This document shows, one piece after another, positions 17,521 to 26,050 of a stretch of 64,000 bases of DNA. Under the pieces are notes generated by a model, which was given only the letters and a program-made list of their open reading frames with translations, had not been told where the DNA came from and did not search any database. A program made the position numbers and the translations under genes. Source of the stretch: Actinomadura oligospora ATCC 43269 (lineage in GTDB: Bacteria; Actinomycetota; Actinomycetes; Streptosporangiales; Streptosporangiaceae); assembly GCF_000518265.1 (NCBI RefSeq), contig NZ_JADG01000016.1:214733-278732 (forward strand). The letters are read 5' to 3'. Position 1 is the first letter of the stretch. The number at the start of each line of letters is the position of its first letter.

Positions 17521-17925
17521 CTACGTCCGGAGGACGGCGAACACGGTCTTGCCGTCCGCCTCGGGCCGGACGCCGTACCGGACGGCCAGGGCGGCGACGA
17601 TCACAAGCCCCCGTCCGCCGGGGTCGTCCGGCTCCGGTGACCTGCGGTGCGGCACGGTGAGCGAGGAGTCGTGGACCTCCACGGTGACCGAGCCGGGCGC
17701 GTCCACGGCGACGGTCAGGCCGATCATGGTCCCGCCCACCGCCTTCACGGCGTTGGTCACGAGTTCGCACACGACGAGACCGGCGTCCTCGACCAGCGAG
17801 GTCGGGAAGCCGCGGGAGCCGAGCACGTGCTCGGTCGATTTGCGGGCGATTCCGACGGCCGACGGCACCGCCGGGTAGTTCATCGACAGCAGGACCTGCC
17901 GCGCGTTCATCGTCATGGTCGCCAT
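17521..17925 (-). CDS. Anti-sigma-factor-like ATP-binding protein (RsbW type)
   Basis: A 134-aa single-domain GHKL ATPase: N-box EDAGLVVCELVTNAVKAVG, VEVHDSS as G1 and GGRGLVIVAALA as G2. Such proteins in Streptomyces-type genomes are stand-alone Ser kinases or anti-sigma factors acting on anti-anti-sigma partners. ATG 17925 is preceded by GAGGACCAGG. Divergent from the XRE/TPR regulator at 18177, the two probably form one regulatory unit. Its 5' leader consists of a 15-bp degenerate tandem repeat. Confidence 0.87.
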   Translation of the reverse strand: MATMTMNARQVLLSMNYPAVPSAVGIARKSTEHVLGSRGFPTSLVEDAGLVVCELVTNAVKAVGGTMIGLTVAVDAPGSVTVEVHDSSLTVPHRRSPEPDDPGGRGLVIVAALAVRYGVRPEADGKTVFAVLRT

Positions 17926-17948
17926 CGCCTGGTCCTCGGGCGCGATGC

Positions 17949-18060
17949 GGGTGATTCTCGGAACGGGGTGATGCTCGAAGCGGGGTGGAACCCGGCGTCC
18001 GGTGAAGCTCGAAGCGGGTGGGGCTCGTGCGGGTGGGACTCGATCGGGTGACGCTCGGTC
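17949..18060. repeat. 15-bp degenerate tandem repeat in a divergent promoter region
   Basis: Units of the form GGGTGANGCTCGAAGC occur at 17949, 17965, 18001, 18016, 18031 and 18046; the last four are exactly 15 bases apart. Bases 17982-18000 carry only a decayed part-unit. The array lies between the anti-sigma-like gene and the XRE/TPR gene, so it could carry promoter or operator sites in series. Confidence 0.75.
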
Positions 18061-18176
18061 TGCGTGGATGTCGGGGCCGGTGCGCGCTTCTGTCAGGAAA
18101 GCGTGACGGCCCGTGACGGGCAATGCGACGAGAGTAGCCTCAAGGAGCCTCCCGTGGTCCCGAAGGGACGTCCTCC

Positions 18177-19535
18177 ATGACCCGTCTCGACCTGGTCACC
18201 CACCCCCTGGCCTACGTCCGCGAGCAGCGCGGCTGGACGCAGGCGCACGTCGCCTCGGTCGTCGCGCGCGGCCGGAACATGGCCACCTGGAAACAGAAGG
18301 TCTACCGCTGGGAACGGCGCGGTGTCCGCCCGGAGCCCGCCGCCCAGCACGCCCTCGCCGAGGCCCTCGGCGTCCCCGCCCGGCTCGTGGACGCCCACCC
18401 CTGGCCGGAGTGGCTGCTCTACGCGGCCGACGCGGGCGGGCCGCCCGTCGCCGCCGACGGCGGTCCCGTCTCGGCCGCCTGGTCGGCCCACCACGCGAGG
18501 ACGACCCTGGCCGGGACGGTGTCCGCGCTCACCGACCGGCGCGGCTTCCTCATCCTCAGCGGGGCCGCGATCGGCGCGCTCGCCGCGGGCTGGAGCGAGC
18601 CGTGGAAGCTCGTCCCGCAGGAGAAGGTCGTCCGGACCCTCGGCGGCGGGCGCACCGACCACGAGCTGGTGGCGGCGATCGAGAAGCGCCTCGCCGACCT
18701 GTGGATCCTGGACGACCTGGTCGGCGGCGAGACCACCGCCCGCCTCGCGGTGAACGACCTGGAGCTGGTCACCGGCCTGCTGAACAACAGCTCCTACTCC
18801 CAGGCCGTGGAGCGGCGGCTGTTCCGGGTCGCCGGGGGCCTGTGCCGCCAGGCCGGATGGGGCGCGTTCGACGGCGGACGGCCCGCGGCGGCCGAACGCT
18901 ACTGGCACGCCGGGCTCCGCGCCGCCAAGGAGGCGCGGGACATCGACGGCGGCGTCTACATCCTGTCCAACATGGCCATGCAGCGCTTCTACGCGGGCGA
19001 CGGGGCGGCGTCCCTCGCGCTGCTGGAGGCGTCCCGCGCGTCCCGCGGACGGCTCGGCCGGACGGTCCTGGCGATGCTCGACACCTGGCAGGTCCGCGCG
19101 CACGCGAAGCTCGGACGGCGGGCCGACGCGGCGCGGGCGCTCGCGCGGGCCGAGGCGCACTGGGAGCGTCGCCGTCCCGAGGACGACCCCGCCTGGATCT
19201 ACTGGATGCGGCGCCCGTCGACCACGATCGAGCCGAACCTCGCCATGCTGGAGCTCGGGCAACCCGCCGAGGTGCCCCGGAACCTGTCCGGCTGGGTCGA
19301 CCTCGACCGGGACGAGTACCCGCGCGACCACGCCCTCGCCCTCACCGTCGTCGCGACGGCGCAGATCCGGATGGGCGAGGTGGACGCCGCGGTGGCCACC
19401 GGCCGCCGGGCGCTGGGCCTGCTGAAGTCCGTGGACTCCGGGCGTGTCGGAGACGAGCTGCGCCTCCTCCTGGACCGCCTCCCGGACGACCGGACGGCCC
19501 GCGAGTTCCGCGACCAGGTCACCGAGGAAACCTGA
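18177..19535 (+). CDS. XRE-type regulator with TPR-like C-terminal region
   Basis: A 452-aa protein. A helix-turn-helix is at about 8-65 (REQRGWTQAHVASVVARG ... WKQKVYRWERRG). A hydrophobic Ala/Gly-rich stretch near 130-145 (FLILSGAAIGALAAG) resembles a Tat/TM-like segment found in this family. A helical TPR-like half runs over about 205-440. Streptomyces encode many such large XRE regulators near anti-sigma ATPases, as here (divergent neighbour at 17521). The effector is unknown. The ATG at 18177 follows AAGGGACG. Confidence 0.82.
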   Translation: MTRLDLVTHPLAYVREQRGWTQAHVASVVARGRNMATWKQKVYRWERRGVRPEPAAQHALAEALGVPARLVDAHPWPEWLLYAADAGGPPVAADGGPVSAAWSAHHARTTLAGTVSALTDRRGFLILSGAAIGALAAGWSEPWKLVPQEKVVRTLGGGRTDHELVAAIEKRLADLWILDDLVGGETTARLAVNDLELVTGLLNNSSYSQAVERRLFRVAGGLCRQAGWGAFDGGRPAAAERYWHAGLRAAKEARDIDGGVYILSNMAMQRFYAGDGAASLALLEASRASRGRLGRTVLAMLDTWQVRAHAKLGRRADAARALARAEAHWERRRPEDDPAWIYWMRRPSTTIEPNLAMLELGQPAEVPRNLSGWVDLDRDEYPRDHALALTVVATAQIRMGEVDAAVATGRRALGLLKSVDSGRVGDELRLLLDRLPDDRTAREFRDQVTEET

Positions 19536-19542
19536 CCCACCC

Positions 19543-19587
19543 ACGCGCGAACGCCCCGTCCCGGGTGGGGACGGGGCGTTCGCGCGT
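19543..19587. terminator. Bidirectional terminator between XRE/TPR gene and greA
   Basis: A perfect 19-bp stem (arms 19543-19561 and 19569-19587) with a seven-base loop fills the 70-base gap between two converging genes, serving both. Confidence 0.88.
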
Positions 19588-19605
19588 CTGTTCGCCCGGC
19601 TCGGG

Positions 19606-20106
19606 TCAGGCGGCGCCGTACGGGGTGGCGTCGAGGATCTCGACGCTCATCGAGCGGCCGTTCGGCAGCGAGTACGTGGCCTTGTCGCCGACCTTCTTGC
19701 CGTTGATCGCGGAGCCGAGGGGGCTGTTGGGGGAGTACACGTCGATCGGCACGCCGCTCTCCTCGCGGGACGCGAGCAGGAACGTGACCTCCTCGTCGTC
19801 GCCCTCGAAGGAGATCGTGACGGTCATGCCGGGGCCGACCACGCCCTCCGAGCGCGGGGCCTCGCCGACCTGGGCGTTCTCGAGGATGTGCTTCAGCTGC
19901 AGGATGCGGCCCTCGATCTTGCCCTGCTCCTCCTTGGCCGCGTGGTAGCCGCCGTTCTCGCGCAGGTCGCCCTCCTCCCGCGCCGCCTCGATCTTCTGCG
20001 CGATCTCGATGCGGCCCGGGCCCGACAGGTGGTCCAGCTCAGCCTTGAGCCGGTCGTACGCCTCCTGGGTCAGCCAGGTGACGTTGTCAGCGCGGGTCTC
20101 GGTCAC
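19606..20106 (-). CDS. greA: Transcription elongation factor GreA
   Basis: A 166-aa factor that rescues backtracked RNA polymerase by stimulating transcript cleavage. The N-terminal coiled coil (about 10-80) carries the acidic tip AAREEGDLRENGGYHAAKEE. The C-terminal FKBP-like domain holds the conserved SPLGSAINGKKVGD. Actinobacterial form, with RENGGY in place of SENAEY. It sits next to DUF4307 and mca, as in mycobacteria (recalled as Rv1080c-Rv1082). Coupled to a strong terminator downstream. Confidence 0.97.
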   Translation of the reverse strand: MTETRADNVTWLTQEAYDRLKAELDHLSGPGRIEIAQKIEAAREEGDLRENGGYHAAKEEQGKIEGRILQLKHILENAQVGEAPRSEGVVGPGMTVTISFEGDDEEVTFLLASREESGVPIDVYSPNSPLGSAINGKKVGDKATYSLPNGRSMSVEILDATPYGAA

Positions 20107-20339
20107 GGGTACTCCTCATCCACATGTTGCGATCTCGCTCGCCCGGCGGGCGTGCGACACATCGACATGAAGTGCGGCCGGGTTAAACCTCTAGCCTATC
20201 CGGTGTGTGCGGTAAAGCTTCCCTGAAGCCGGGCTCCGCAATCTGCCGCGCGGGTTTCGGCTTCGCCGGGTCTTTTTAATCCAGGTATGTCCGACCCGTG
20301 AGGGTGTTTTCGCCGGTCAGGGCGATCGGACCGGCCGGA

Positions 20340-20882
20340 TCAGGCCGTGTGGCAGTCGCGGACGCGTCCGCCGGTCGCCTTCCGTGGGGTCTCCAGGGTC
20401 TCCTGCGCGGTGACCTTGGCCGTCCCCACGGGAACGGTGATCTCACGCTGGGCGAGCACGTTCAGCTTGTCGTCGTAGGCGTCCACCACGCACCGCACCT
20501 GCTTGTCCTTGGGCTTGCCGACGGCGTAGGTCACGACGGCGGCGTTCTCCCGGAGGTCAACGGTCCGGGTCTCCACGGAGATTCCCGGGGTCTGCCCGAC
20601 ATGCGCCATGAGGATCGCCCAGCCCACGGCGATCACGACCGTCGGGACGCCGATCACGACCCAGCCGAGCCAGCCCAGGCCGGGACGGTCACGCCGCCGC
20701 CGGAACGGCGAGGAGGACTCCTCGTCCTCCACCTCCGGATGGTGTTCCGTCACCGCCGCGGACGACTCCGCCGCCGGAACGGCGTTCGCGCCGGTCACGG
20801 CGGCCGTGTCCGCGGTCGCCGGGTCGACGACCGGGTCGGCGGACGGCTCGGGCGCGGAGCCTGCTGGGACGCTGGCGCTCAT
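20340..20882 (-). CDS. DUF4307 single-pass membrane protein
   Basis: A 180-aa protein: acidic, Ala/Pro-rich cytosolic tail (1-60), one transmembrane helix (about 70-93, GWLGWVVIGVPTVVIAVGWAIL) and an extracytoplasmic DUF4307 domain (about 100-180) with two cysteines (VRCVVD and RDCHTA) that could pair. Function unknown; it is the usual divergent neighbour of mca in actinobacteria (compare Rv1081c). Its start and that of mca are 111 bases apart, so the promoters face away from each other. Confidence 0.88.
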   Translation of the reverse strand: MSASVPAGSAPEPSADPVVDPATADTAAVTGANAVPAAESSAAVTEHHPEVEDEESSSPFRRRRDRPGLGWLGWVVIGVPTVVIAVGWAILMAHVGQTPGISVETRTVDLRENAAVVTYAVGKPKDKQVRCVVDAYDDKLNVLAQREITVPVGTAKVTAQETLETPRKATGGRVRDCHTA

Positions 20883-20993
20883 GGCGGGGAATCTCCGTGC
20901 GGGGTGGCGGTGTTGTCAGGGACAATTCTCTTCGGTCCCGGGTGATGCTCCGCACCGGGTCCCGTCGAACCATGTTGCGAGGGAGATCCCCAG

Positions 20994-21926
20994 GTGTCCG
21001 ACCAGGTGTCCGAGCTCACCACCGGCCCGTCCGAGAAGGAGGGCCCCGGCGCGCCCCGGCTGCGCCTGATGGCCGTGCACGCCCACCCGGACGACGAGTC
21101 GAGCAAGGGCGCGGCCACGATGGCCCGCTACGTCGCCGACGGCGTGGACGTGCTCGTCGTCACCTGCACCGGTGGCGAGCGCGGCTCCATCCTGAACCCG
21201 GCGATGGACCGTCCGGAGGTCAAGGAGAACATCGGCAAGGTCCGCAACGAGGAGATGGCGCGGGCCCGCGAGATCCTCGGGGTCGAGCAGCGCTGGCTGG
21301 GCTTCGTCGACTCGGGCTTCCCCGAGGGCGACCCGCTGCCCCCGCTGCCGGAGGGCTGCTTCGCCCTCGAACCGCTGGAGACCGCCGCCGCGGAGCTGGT
21401 CAGGGCCGTCCGCGAGTTCCGTCCGCACGTGATCCTCACCTACGACGAGAACGGCGGCTACCCGCACCCCGACCACGTCAAGACCCACGAGGTGTCGGTC
21501 GAGGCGTTCGAGGCGGCGGGCGACCCGGACCGCTACCCGGGCGTCGGCGGCGAGCCGTGGCAGCCGCTCAAGCTCTACTACCACATGACCTTCAACACGG
21601 CCCGGATCCAGGCGCTGGACGACGCGATGAAGGCCGCGGGCCTGGAGTCCCCCTACGGCGACTGGCGCAAGCGCGCCGAGGAGCGCCCGGAGCAGTGGGA
21701 GGTCACGACCCGCGTCCCGTGCGGCGAGCACTTCGAGACCCGGGACCGGGCCCTGCTGGCGCACGCCACCCAGATCGACCCCGACGGCTTCTGGTTCGCC
21801 GTCCCACTGGACGTCCAGCGCGAGGCTTGGCCGACCGAGGACTACCATCTGGCTAGGTCCCTGGTCGACACCGAGTTGCCGGAGGACGATCTGTTCGCCG
21901 GTATCCGGGAGAAGGTGTCCGTCTGA
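20994..21926 (+). CDS. mca: Mycothiol S-conjugate amidase
   Basis: A 310-aa zinc amidase that cleaves mycothiol S-conjugates to a mercapturic acid and GlcN-Ins, detoxifying electrophiles and antibiotics in the cytosol. LmbE/PIG-L fold: zinc motif HPDDE at 31-35 and the third ligand in HPDHVKTHE near 158. The family-typical TGGERGSILNPAMD and the Mca-specific C-terminal half are present; the 310-residue length suits Mca. Start GTG 20994 after GAGGGAGAT. The stop overlaps the next gene by one base (TGATG). Presence of mca implies a mycothiol-producing actinobacterium. Confidence 0.95.
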   Translation: MSDQVSELTTGPSEKEGPGAPRLRLMAVHAHPDDESSKGAATMARYVADGVDVLVVTCTGGERGSILNPAMDRPEVKENIGKVRNEEMARAREILGVEQRWLGFVDSGFPEGDPLPPLPEGCFALEPLETAAAELVRAVREFRPHVILTYDENGGYPHPDHVKTHEVSVEAFEAAGDPDRYPGVGGEPWQPLKLYYHMTFNTARIQALDDAMKAAGLESPYGDWRKRAEERPEQWEVTTRVPCGEHFETRDRALLAHATQIDPDGFWFAVPLDVQREAWPTEDYHLARSLVDTELPEDDLFAGIREKVSV

Positions 21927-22198
21927 TGCTCGCCCTCGCCACCACCACCGCCACGGTTCTCGCAGACACGAACATGCCGCTGAACAACGACACGGTCACC
22001 CCGGGTTTCCTCGGGTTCGGCGTGTTCCTGGCCATCGGCGTGGCGCTGGTCTTCCTCATCCGCTCCATGAACAAGCAGATGAGGCGGATCCAGGCGCCCA
22101 AGGAGGCCGACCTGAAGCAGCAGGAGTGGGAGCGCGGCGAGGCCGCCAGGGCCGAGGCGAAGTCCGCCGCCGGGTCGTCGTCCGACTCCGAGTCCTGA
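21926..22198 (+). CDS. Small single-pass membrane protein downstream of mca
   Basis: A 90-aa protein with one transmembrane helix (about 28-48, FLGFGVFLAIGVALVFLIRSM) and a basic then acidic cytosolic tail (MNKQMRRIQAPKEADLKQQEWERGEAA). Translationally coupled to mca (one-base overlap). A protein of the same size and position follows mca in mycobacteria (recalled as Rv1083). Function unknown; possibly a membrane tether for Mca or its conjugate exporter, which is inference. Confidence 0.85.
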   Translation: MLALATTTATVLADTNMPLNNDTVTPGFLGFGVFLAIGVALVFLIRSMNKQMRRIQAPKEADLKQQEWERGEAARAEAKSAAGSSSDSES

Positions 22199-22211
22199 CC
22201 GCCCCGTCCCG

Positions 22212-23585
22212 ATGAACGCGCCAACCCCCCAGGCGCGCCAGGACGACGTCCCGTCCGTGTCACCGGCGATGCCGTTGATGCGGATCAGGGACGACGGCCA
22301 GGGCGGCAGGGTCACCTTCTTCGAGCTGTTCTTCGACCTGGTCTTCGTCTTCGCGATCACCCAGCTCTCGCACGGCCTGCTCGAGCACCTCACCTGGCGC
22401 GGGGCGTTCGAGACGCTGATCCTGCTGATGGCCGTCTGGTGGGCGTGGATGTACACCTGCTGGACGACCAACTGGTTCGATCCGGACCATCCGGCCGTCC
22501 GGATCATGCTGGTCGGCGTGATGGTCGCCGGGCTGCTGATGGCGGCGACGCTGCCCGGCGCGTTCGGCTCGCGCGGCCTCTGGTTCGCCGCGACGTACGC
22601 CACGATCCAGGTCGGCCGGACGCTGTTCGTGGCGTGGGTCACACGGAAGCACGCGCTCGGCAACAACTTCCAGCGCGTCCTGACGTGGCTGTCGGCCGCG
22701 TCCGCGCTGTGGATCGTCGGCGGTCTCGTGGACGACCCGTGGCAGCGCGCCCTGCTGTGGGTCGCCGCGATCGCGGTCGAGCAGGCCGCGCCGTGGTTCG
22801 GGTTCCTCGTGCCCGGCCTCGGCCGCTCGTCCACCCGGGACTGGGACATCGACGGCGCGCACATGGCCGAGCGCTGCCAGCTCTTCGTGATCATCGCGCT
22901 GGGCGAGTCGGTGCTGGTCACCGGCGCGACGATCAGCGGCCTGCCGGTGGACGCGGCGCACGTCGCCGCGTTCGCCACGGCGTTCGTCGGCAGCGTCGCG
23001 CTGTGGTGGATCTACTTCGACCACACCGCCGACGTCGCGGCCGAGCGGATCGCCGCGTCCGACGACCCCGGACGGCTCGGCCGCTCGGCGTACACGTTCA
23101 TGCACATCCCGATGGTGGCGGGGATCATCGTCGGGGCGGTCGCGGACGAGCTGGTCATCGCGCATCCGTCCGGGCACGTCTCCGGCGGCATGATCGCGGC
23201 GTCGCTCGGCGGGCCGATGCTGTTCGTCGCCGGGCACGCGCTGTTCAAGCGGGTCGTGTTCGGCCACTTCACCGTCGCCCGCGTCGCCACGATCCTCGGG
23301 CTGGCCGCGCTCGCCCTCGTCGCGGGGCGCCTCACGCCGCTCGTCCTGAGCCTCGCGACGACGCTGATCATCGCCGCGCTGGCCCTCTGGGACGTCCGCG
23401 CCTACCACCGCACGCGGCGCGAGGCGGAGGCCGCCGCCGCGCTCGGCCTCCCGTCCCCGGACGCCACGGTGCACGCCCCGGACGCGGTCGCGGTGCGCGT
23501 TCCGGCTCCGCGTCCGGAGGCCGACCTGAGCGGAGGCGCGTACCCGGAGGCCGAGCTGGGCGGCGAGCCGCGCGTGGCCGACTGA
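22212..23585 (+). CDS. Low-temperature-requirement A (LtrA) family membrane protein
   Basis: A 457-aa polytopic membrane protein with about 10-12 hydrophobic segments. Family hallmarks: RVTFFELFFDLVFVFAITQL near the N-terminus, WWAWMYTCWTTNWFDP, and AERCQLFVIIALGESVLVTG in the middle. The C-terminal 50 residues are a charged Pro-rich tail. LtrA was named from a cold-growth phenotype in Listeria; the biochemical role is unknown. It starts 14 bases after the small protein and probably ends the mca operon. Converges on the oxidase gene at 23609. Confidence 0.88.
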   Translation: MNAPTPQARQDDVPSVSPAMPLMRIRDDGQGGRVTFFELFFDLVFVFAITQLSHGLLEHLTWRGAFETLILLMAVWWAWMYTCWTTNWFDPDHPAVRIMLVGVMVAGLLMAATLPGAFGSRGLWFAATYATIQVGRTLFVAWVTRKHALGNNFQRVLTWLSAASALWIVGGLVDDPWQRALLWVAAIAVEQAAPWFGFLVPGLGRSSTRDWDIDGAHMAERCQLFVIIALGESVLVTGATISGLPVDAAHVAAFATAFVGSVALWWIYFDHTADVAAERIAASDDPGRLGRSAYTFMHIPMVAGIIVGAVADELVIAHPSGHVSGGMIAASLGGPMLFVAGHALFKRVVFGHFTVARVATILGLAALALVAGRLTPLVLSLATTLIIAALALWDVRAYHRTRREAEAAAALGLPSPDATVHAPDAVAVRVPAPRPEADLSGGAYPEAELGGEPRVAD

Positions 23586-23608
23586 GCGGGCCGGCCTCCG
23601 CCGAGGGG

Positions 23609-24085
23609 TCAGGCCTTGCCGTGGTCCCAGCTGACGACGCGGTCGGGTTCCATGACGATCAGGACGCGCTTGGCCATCGCCTGCTCCAGCCCGTCCGCGA
23701 ACGCGGGGTCGACCGGGTCGCCGATCCTCGGGACGGGCAGTCCGGCCATCCGGGACCCGACGACCGCGCCGACCTTCAGCAGGGGCTCGCGGTCCTCGAT
23801 CACCAGGCCGCGTCCGTACAGGGCGACGCCGCGCAGCTCGCCGTACTGGACGCCGTCCTCGACCAGGCACGTCATGACCGGGTCGCGGCGCAGGTTCAGC
23901 ACCTTCTGGGACGACCGGTAGGTGGTGAACGCGATCCTGCCGTCCAGCAGCGCGTAGAACATGGTGACCAGGTGCGGCGCGCCGTCCTTGCCGACCGTCG
24001 CGACCTGCACCTTGTGGCTCTGGTCGAGGAACGCACCGATCTCGTCGGGGCTCATCTTGATCTTCTCGCGCTTGCTGCCGGCCAC
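23609..24085 (-). CDS. PPOX-class (FMN/F420) oxidoreductase-like protein
   Basis: A 158-aa split-barrel flavin/F420-binding protein: VQVATVGKDGAPHLVTMFYAL strand pair, FTTYRSSQKVLNLRRDPVMTCLVEDG and a C-terminal MEPDRVVSWDHGK that is typical of actinobacterial F420-dependent relatives of pyridoxamine oxidase. The substrate is not deducible. GTG start at 24085 after GGGAGG. Divergent from rnz. Confidence 0.82.
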   Translation of the reverse strand: MAGSKREKIKMSPDEIGAFLDQSHKVQVATVGKDGAPHLVTMFYALLDGRIAFTTYRSSQKVLNLRRDPVMTCLVEDGVQYGELRGVALYGRGLVIEDREPLLKVGAVVGSRMAGLPVPRIGDPVDPAFADGLEQAMAKRVLIVMEPDRVVSWDHGKA

Positions 24086-24167
24086 GGCGGCCTCCCGGTT
24101 CGGGGTGAGACGACCCGCCCAGGATAATCAAGCGCTTATTTCCTGCGATCGGCGGCATCATGGGCGG

Positions 24168-25103
24168 GTGTCCGTACGCGAACTCGTCGTCCTCGGCTCG
24201 GCCAGCGCCGTCCCCACCAAGCACCGCAACCACAACGGCTACCTGCTCCGCTGGGACGGCCAGGGCGTGCTGTTCGACCCCGGCGAGGGGACGCAGCGTC
24301 AGATGATCATGGCCGGGCTGGCCGCGAACGACATCACCTGGATGTGCGTGACGCACTTCCACGGCGACCACTGCCTAGGCGTGCCCGGCCTGGTCCAGCG
24401 GATCGCGCGGGACGGCGTCGCCCATCCCGTCCACGCGGTGTTCCCGGCGAGCGGCGCGCGCTACTGGGAGCGGCTGCGGCACGCGACGCCGCACCGCGAG
24501 AGCGACGTGATCGTCGAGAGGCCCGTCGCGGGGGAGCGGGCGACGCTGGCGACCGGCGACCCGTTCACGCTCACCGCCCGCCTCCTGTCGCACCCGGTCG
24601 AGGCGTACGGGTACCGGCTGGCCGAGCCGGACGGCATGACGATGCTGCCCGAGCGGCTCGCCGGGCTGGGCGTCCGGGGGCCGCTGGTGGGCCGCCTCCA
24701 GGTGGAGGGGCGGGTCACCACCCCGGACGGACGGGTGGTCACGCTGGAGGAGTGCTCCGTCCGCCGTCCCGGGCAGAAGGTCGCGTTCGTCATGGACACG
24801 CGGCTCTGCGACGGCGTCTACGAGCTCGCGGACGGCGTGGACCTGCTGGTCATCGAGTCGACGTTCCTGGACGAGGACGCCGCGCTCGCCGCCGACTACG
24901 GGCACCTCACGGCCGGTCAGGCGGCCGAGGTCGCCAAGCGCGCCGGGGTCGGGCGGCTCGTCCTGACCCACTTCTCCGAGCGGTACCGGCCGTCGGAGGA
25001 GCCGCGCTTCCTCGAGCAGGCCGCCCGCGTCTTCGACGGCGACATCACGCTCGTCCACGACCTGGACCGCATCCCGCTGCCACCGCGCCGCGCCGCCCTC
25101 TGA
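24168..25103 (+). CDS. rnz: Ribonuclease Z
   Basis: A 311-aa metallo-beta-lactamase-fold nuclease that removes 3' trailers from tRNA precursors. Zinc motif THFHGDHCLGVPGL (H63, H65, D67, H68), further ligands in LLSHPVEAYGYRL, FVMDTR and LTHFSERY, and the exosite region (about 155-200) are present. Begins at GTG 24168; no other start gives the conserved VRELVVLGSASAVPTKHRNHNG opening. Short divergent gap with the oxidase gene holds both promoters. Confidence 0.93.
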   Translation: MSVRELVVLGSASAVPTKHRNHNGYLLRWDGQGVLFDPGEGTQRQMIMAGLAANDITWMCVTHFHGDHCLGVPGLVQRIARDGVAHPVHAVFPASGARYWERLRHATPHRESDVIVERPVAGERATLATGDPFTLTARLLSHPVEAYGYRLAEPDGMTMLPERLAGLGVRGPLVGRLQVEGRVTTPDGRVVTLEECSVRRPGQKVAFVMDTRLCDGVYELADGVDLLVIESTFLDEDAALAADYGHLTAGQAAEVAKRAGVGRLVLTHFSERYRPSEEPRFLEQAARVFDGDITLVHDLDRIPLPPRRAAL

Positions 25104-25209
25104 GCGCGCGTGCGGGCGGATTGAACGACGTTCGGCGGACGAAAGCAAGTACAAGGCAACAATCGGCATTTCTGCTGACTTGCCGCCCGGACGGCGATCT
25201 GATGGGCCC

Positions 25210-26022
25210 ATGGGGATCTCCGTGACCGCCCGGGCCGGGGCGGCGGCCCTGCTCGTGGCGGCGCTCGCCGCGGCCTGCTCGGACTCCGGCCCGGCGGATC
25301 ACGCCCGGCCGCCCACGGCGGGAGGGACCGCGCCGGAGCCCGCCCGGACGGCGGACCCGCCGACGCCGTCCGAATGGGGCAGTCCGGTCGTCCAGGACGG
25401 GTTCGACGGCACGTCGGTCGACGCGTCCAAGTGGATCGTCTACAACAGCCCGAACGACCGCGTGAACCCGCGCACCCCAGCCGCGACCACGGTGGACGCC
25501 GGGACGTTGCGGCTGACCGGCGGCGTCTACGGGGGCAAGGACCTCTCCGGCGGCATCGCGTCCAGGCTGACGCTCACGCACGGACGCTGGGAGGTGCGGA
25601 TGCGGGCGGAGAAGGGCGTCGGCTACTCGGCCGTGGCGCTGCTGTGGCCGAAGGTGTTCGGCGACCCGGAGAAGGCCGAGATCGACTTCGCCGAGATGAT
25701 CGACCCGACCCGGCAGAGCGCCGACCAGTACATCCACTACGGGCCGAACGACACGCAGCGGCACCAGGTCCAGCGCGCCGACTTCACGCGGTGGCACGTC
25801 TTCGCGCTCGACTGGCTGCCGCACCGCCTGACGTTCTGGCTGGACGGCCGGAAGGTCTGGGACTACACCGGCGACCTCACCCCCGAACGCTCCCAGATGG
25901 GGCTCGCCCTGCAGAACGACCAGGTCTGCGACCGCGGCCCGACCTTCTGCCGCAACCGTTCCACCCCGGAATGGGTGACAATGTACGTCGACTGGATCAA
26001 GATCTTCCGGGCGCCCGGTTGA
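25210..26022 (+). CDS. Secreted GH16 family glycosidase, lipoprotein
   Basis: A 270-aa protein with lipoprotein signal (lipobox LAAAC, Cys about 24), a Pro/Thr-rich linker to about 55 and a GH16 beta-jelly-roll domain (about 60-270). The catalytic signature ExDxxE is intact: E157, D159, E162 in AEIDFAE, matching a retaining beta-glucanase (1,3 or 1,3-1,4), agarase or related activity. ATG 25210 is chosen because it directly precedes the signal peptide. The substrate range is not deducible. Confidence 0.88.
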   Translation: MGISVTARAGAAALLVAALAAACSDSGPADHARPPTAGGTAPEPARTADPPTPSEWGSPVVQDGFDGTSVDASKWIVYNSPNDRVNPRTPAATTVDAGTLRLTGGVYGGKDLSGGIASRLTLTHGRWEVRMRAEKGVGYSAVALLWPKVFGDPEKAEIDFAEMIDPTRQSADQYIHYGPNDTQRHQVQRADFTRWHVFALDWLPHRLTFWLDGRKVWDYTGDLTPERSQMGLALQNDQVCDRGPTFCRNRSTPEWVTMYVDWIKIFRAPG

Positions 26023-26050
26023 CCCGGCCCCGGCAGGGCAGGAAGGCCGC

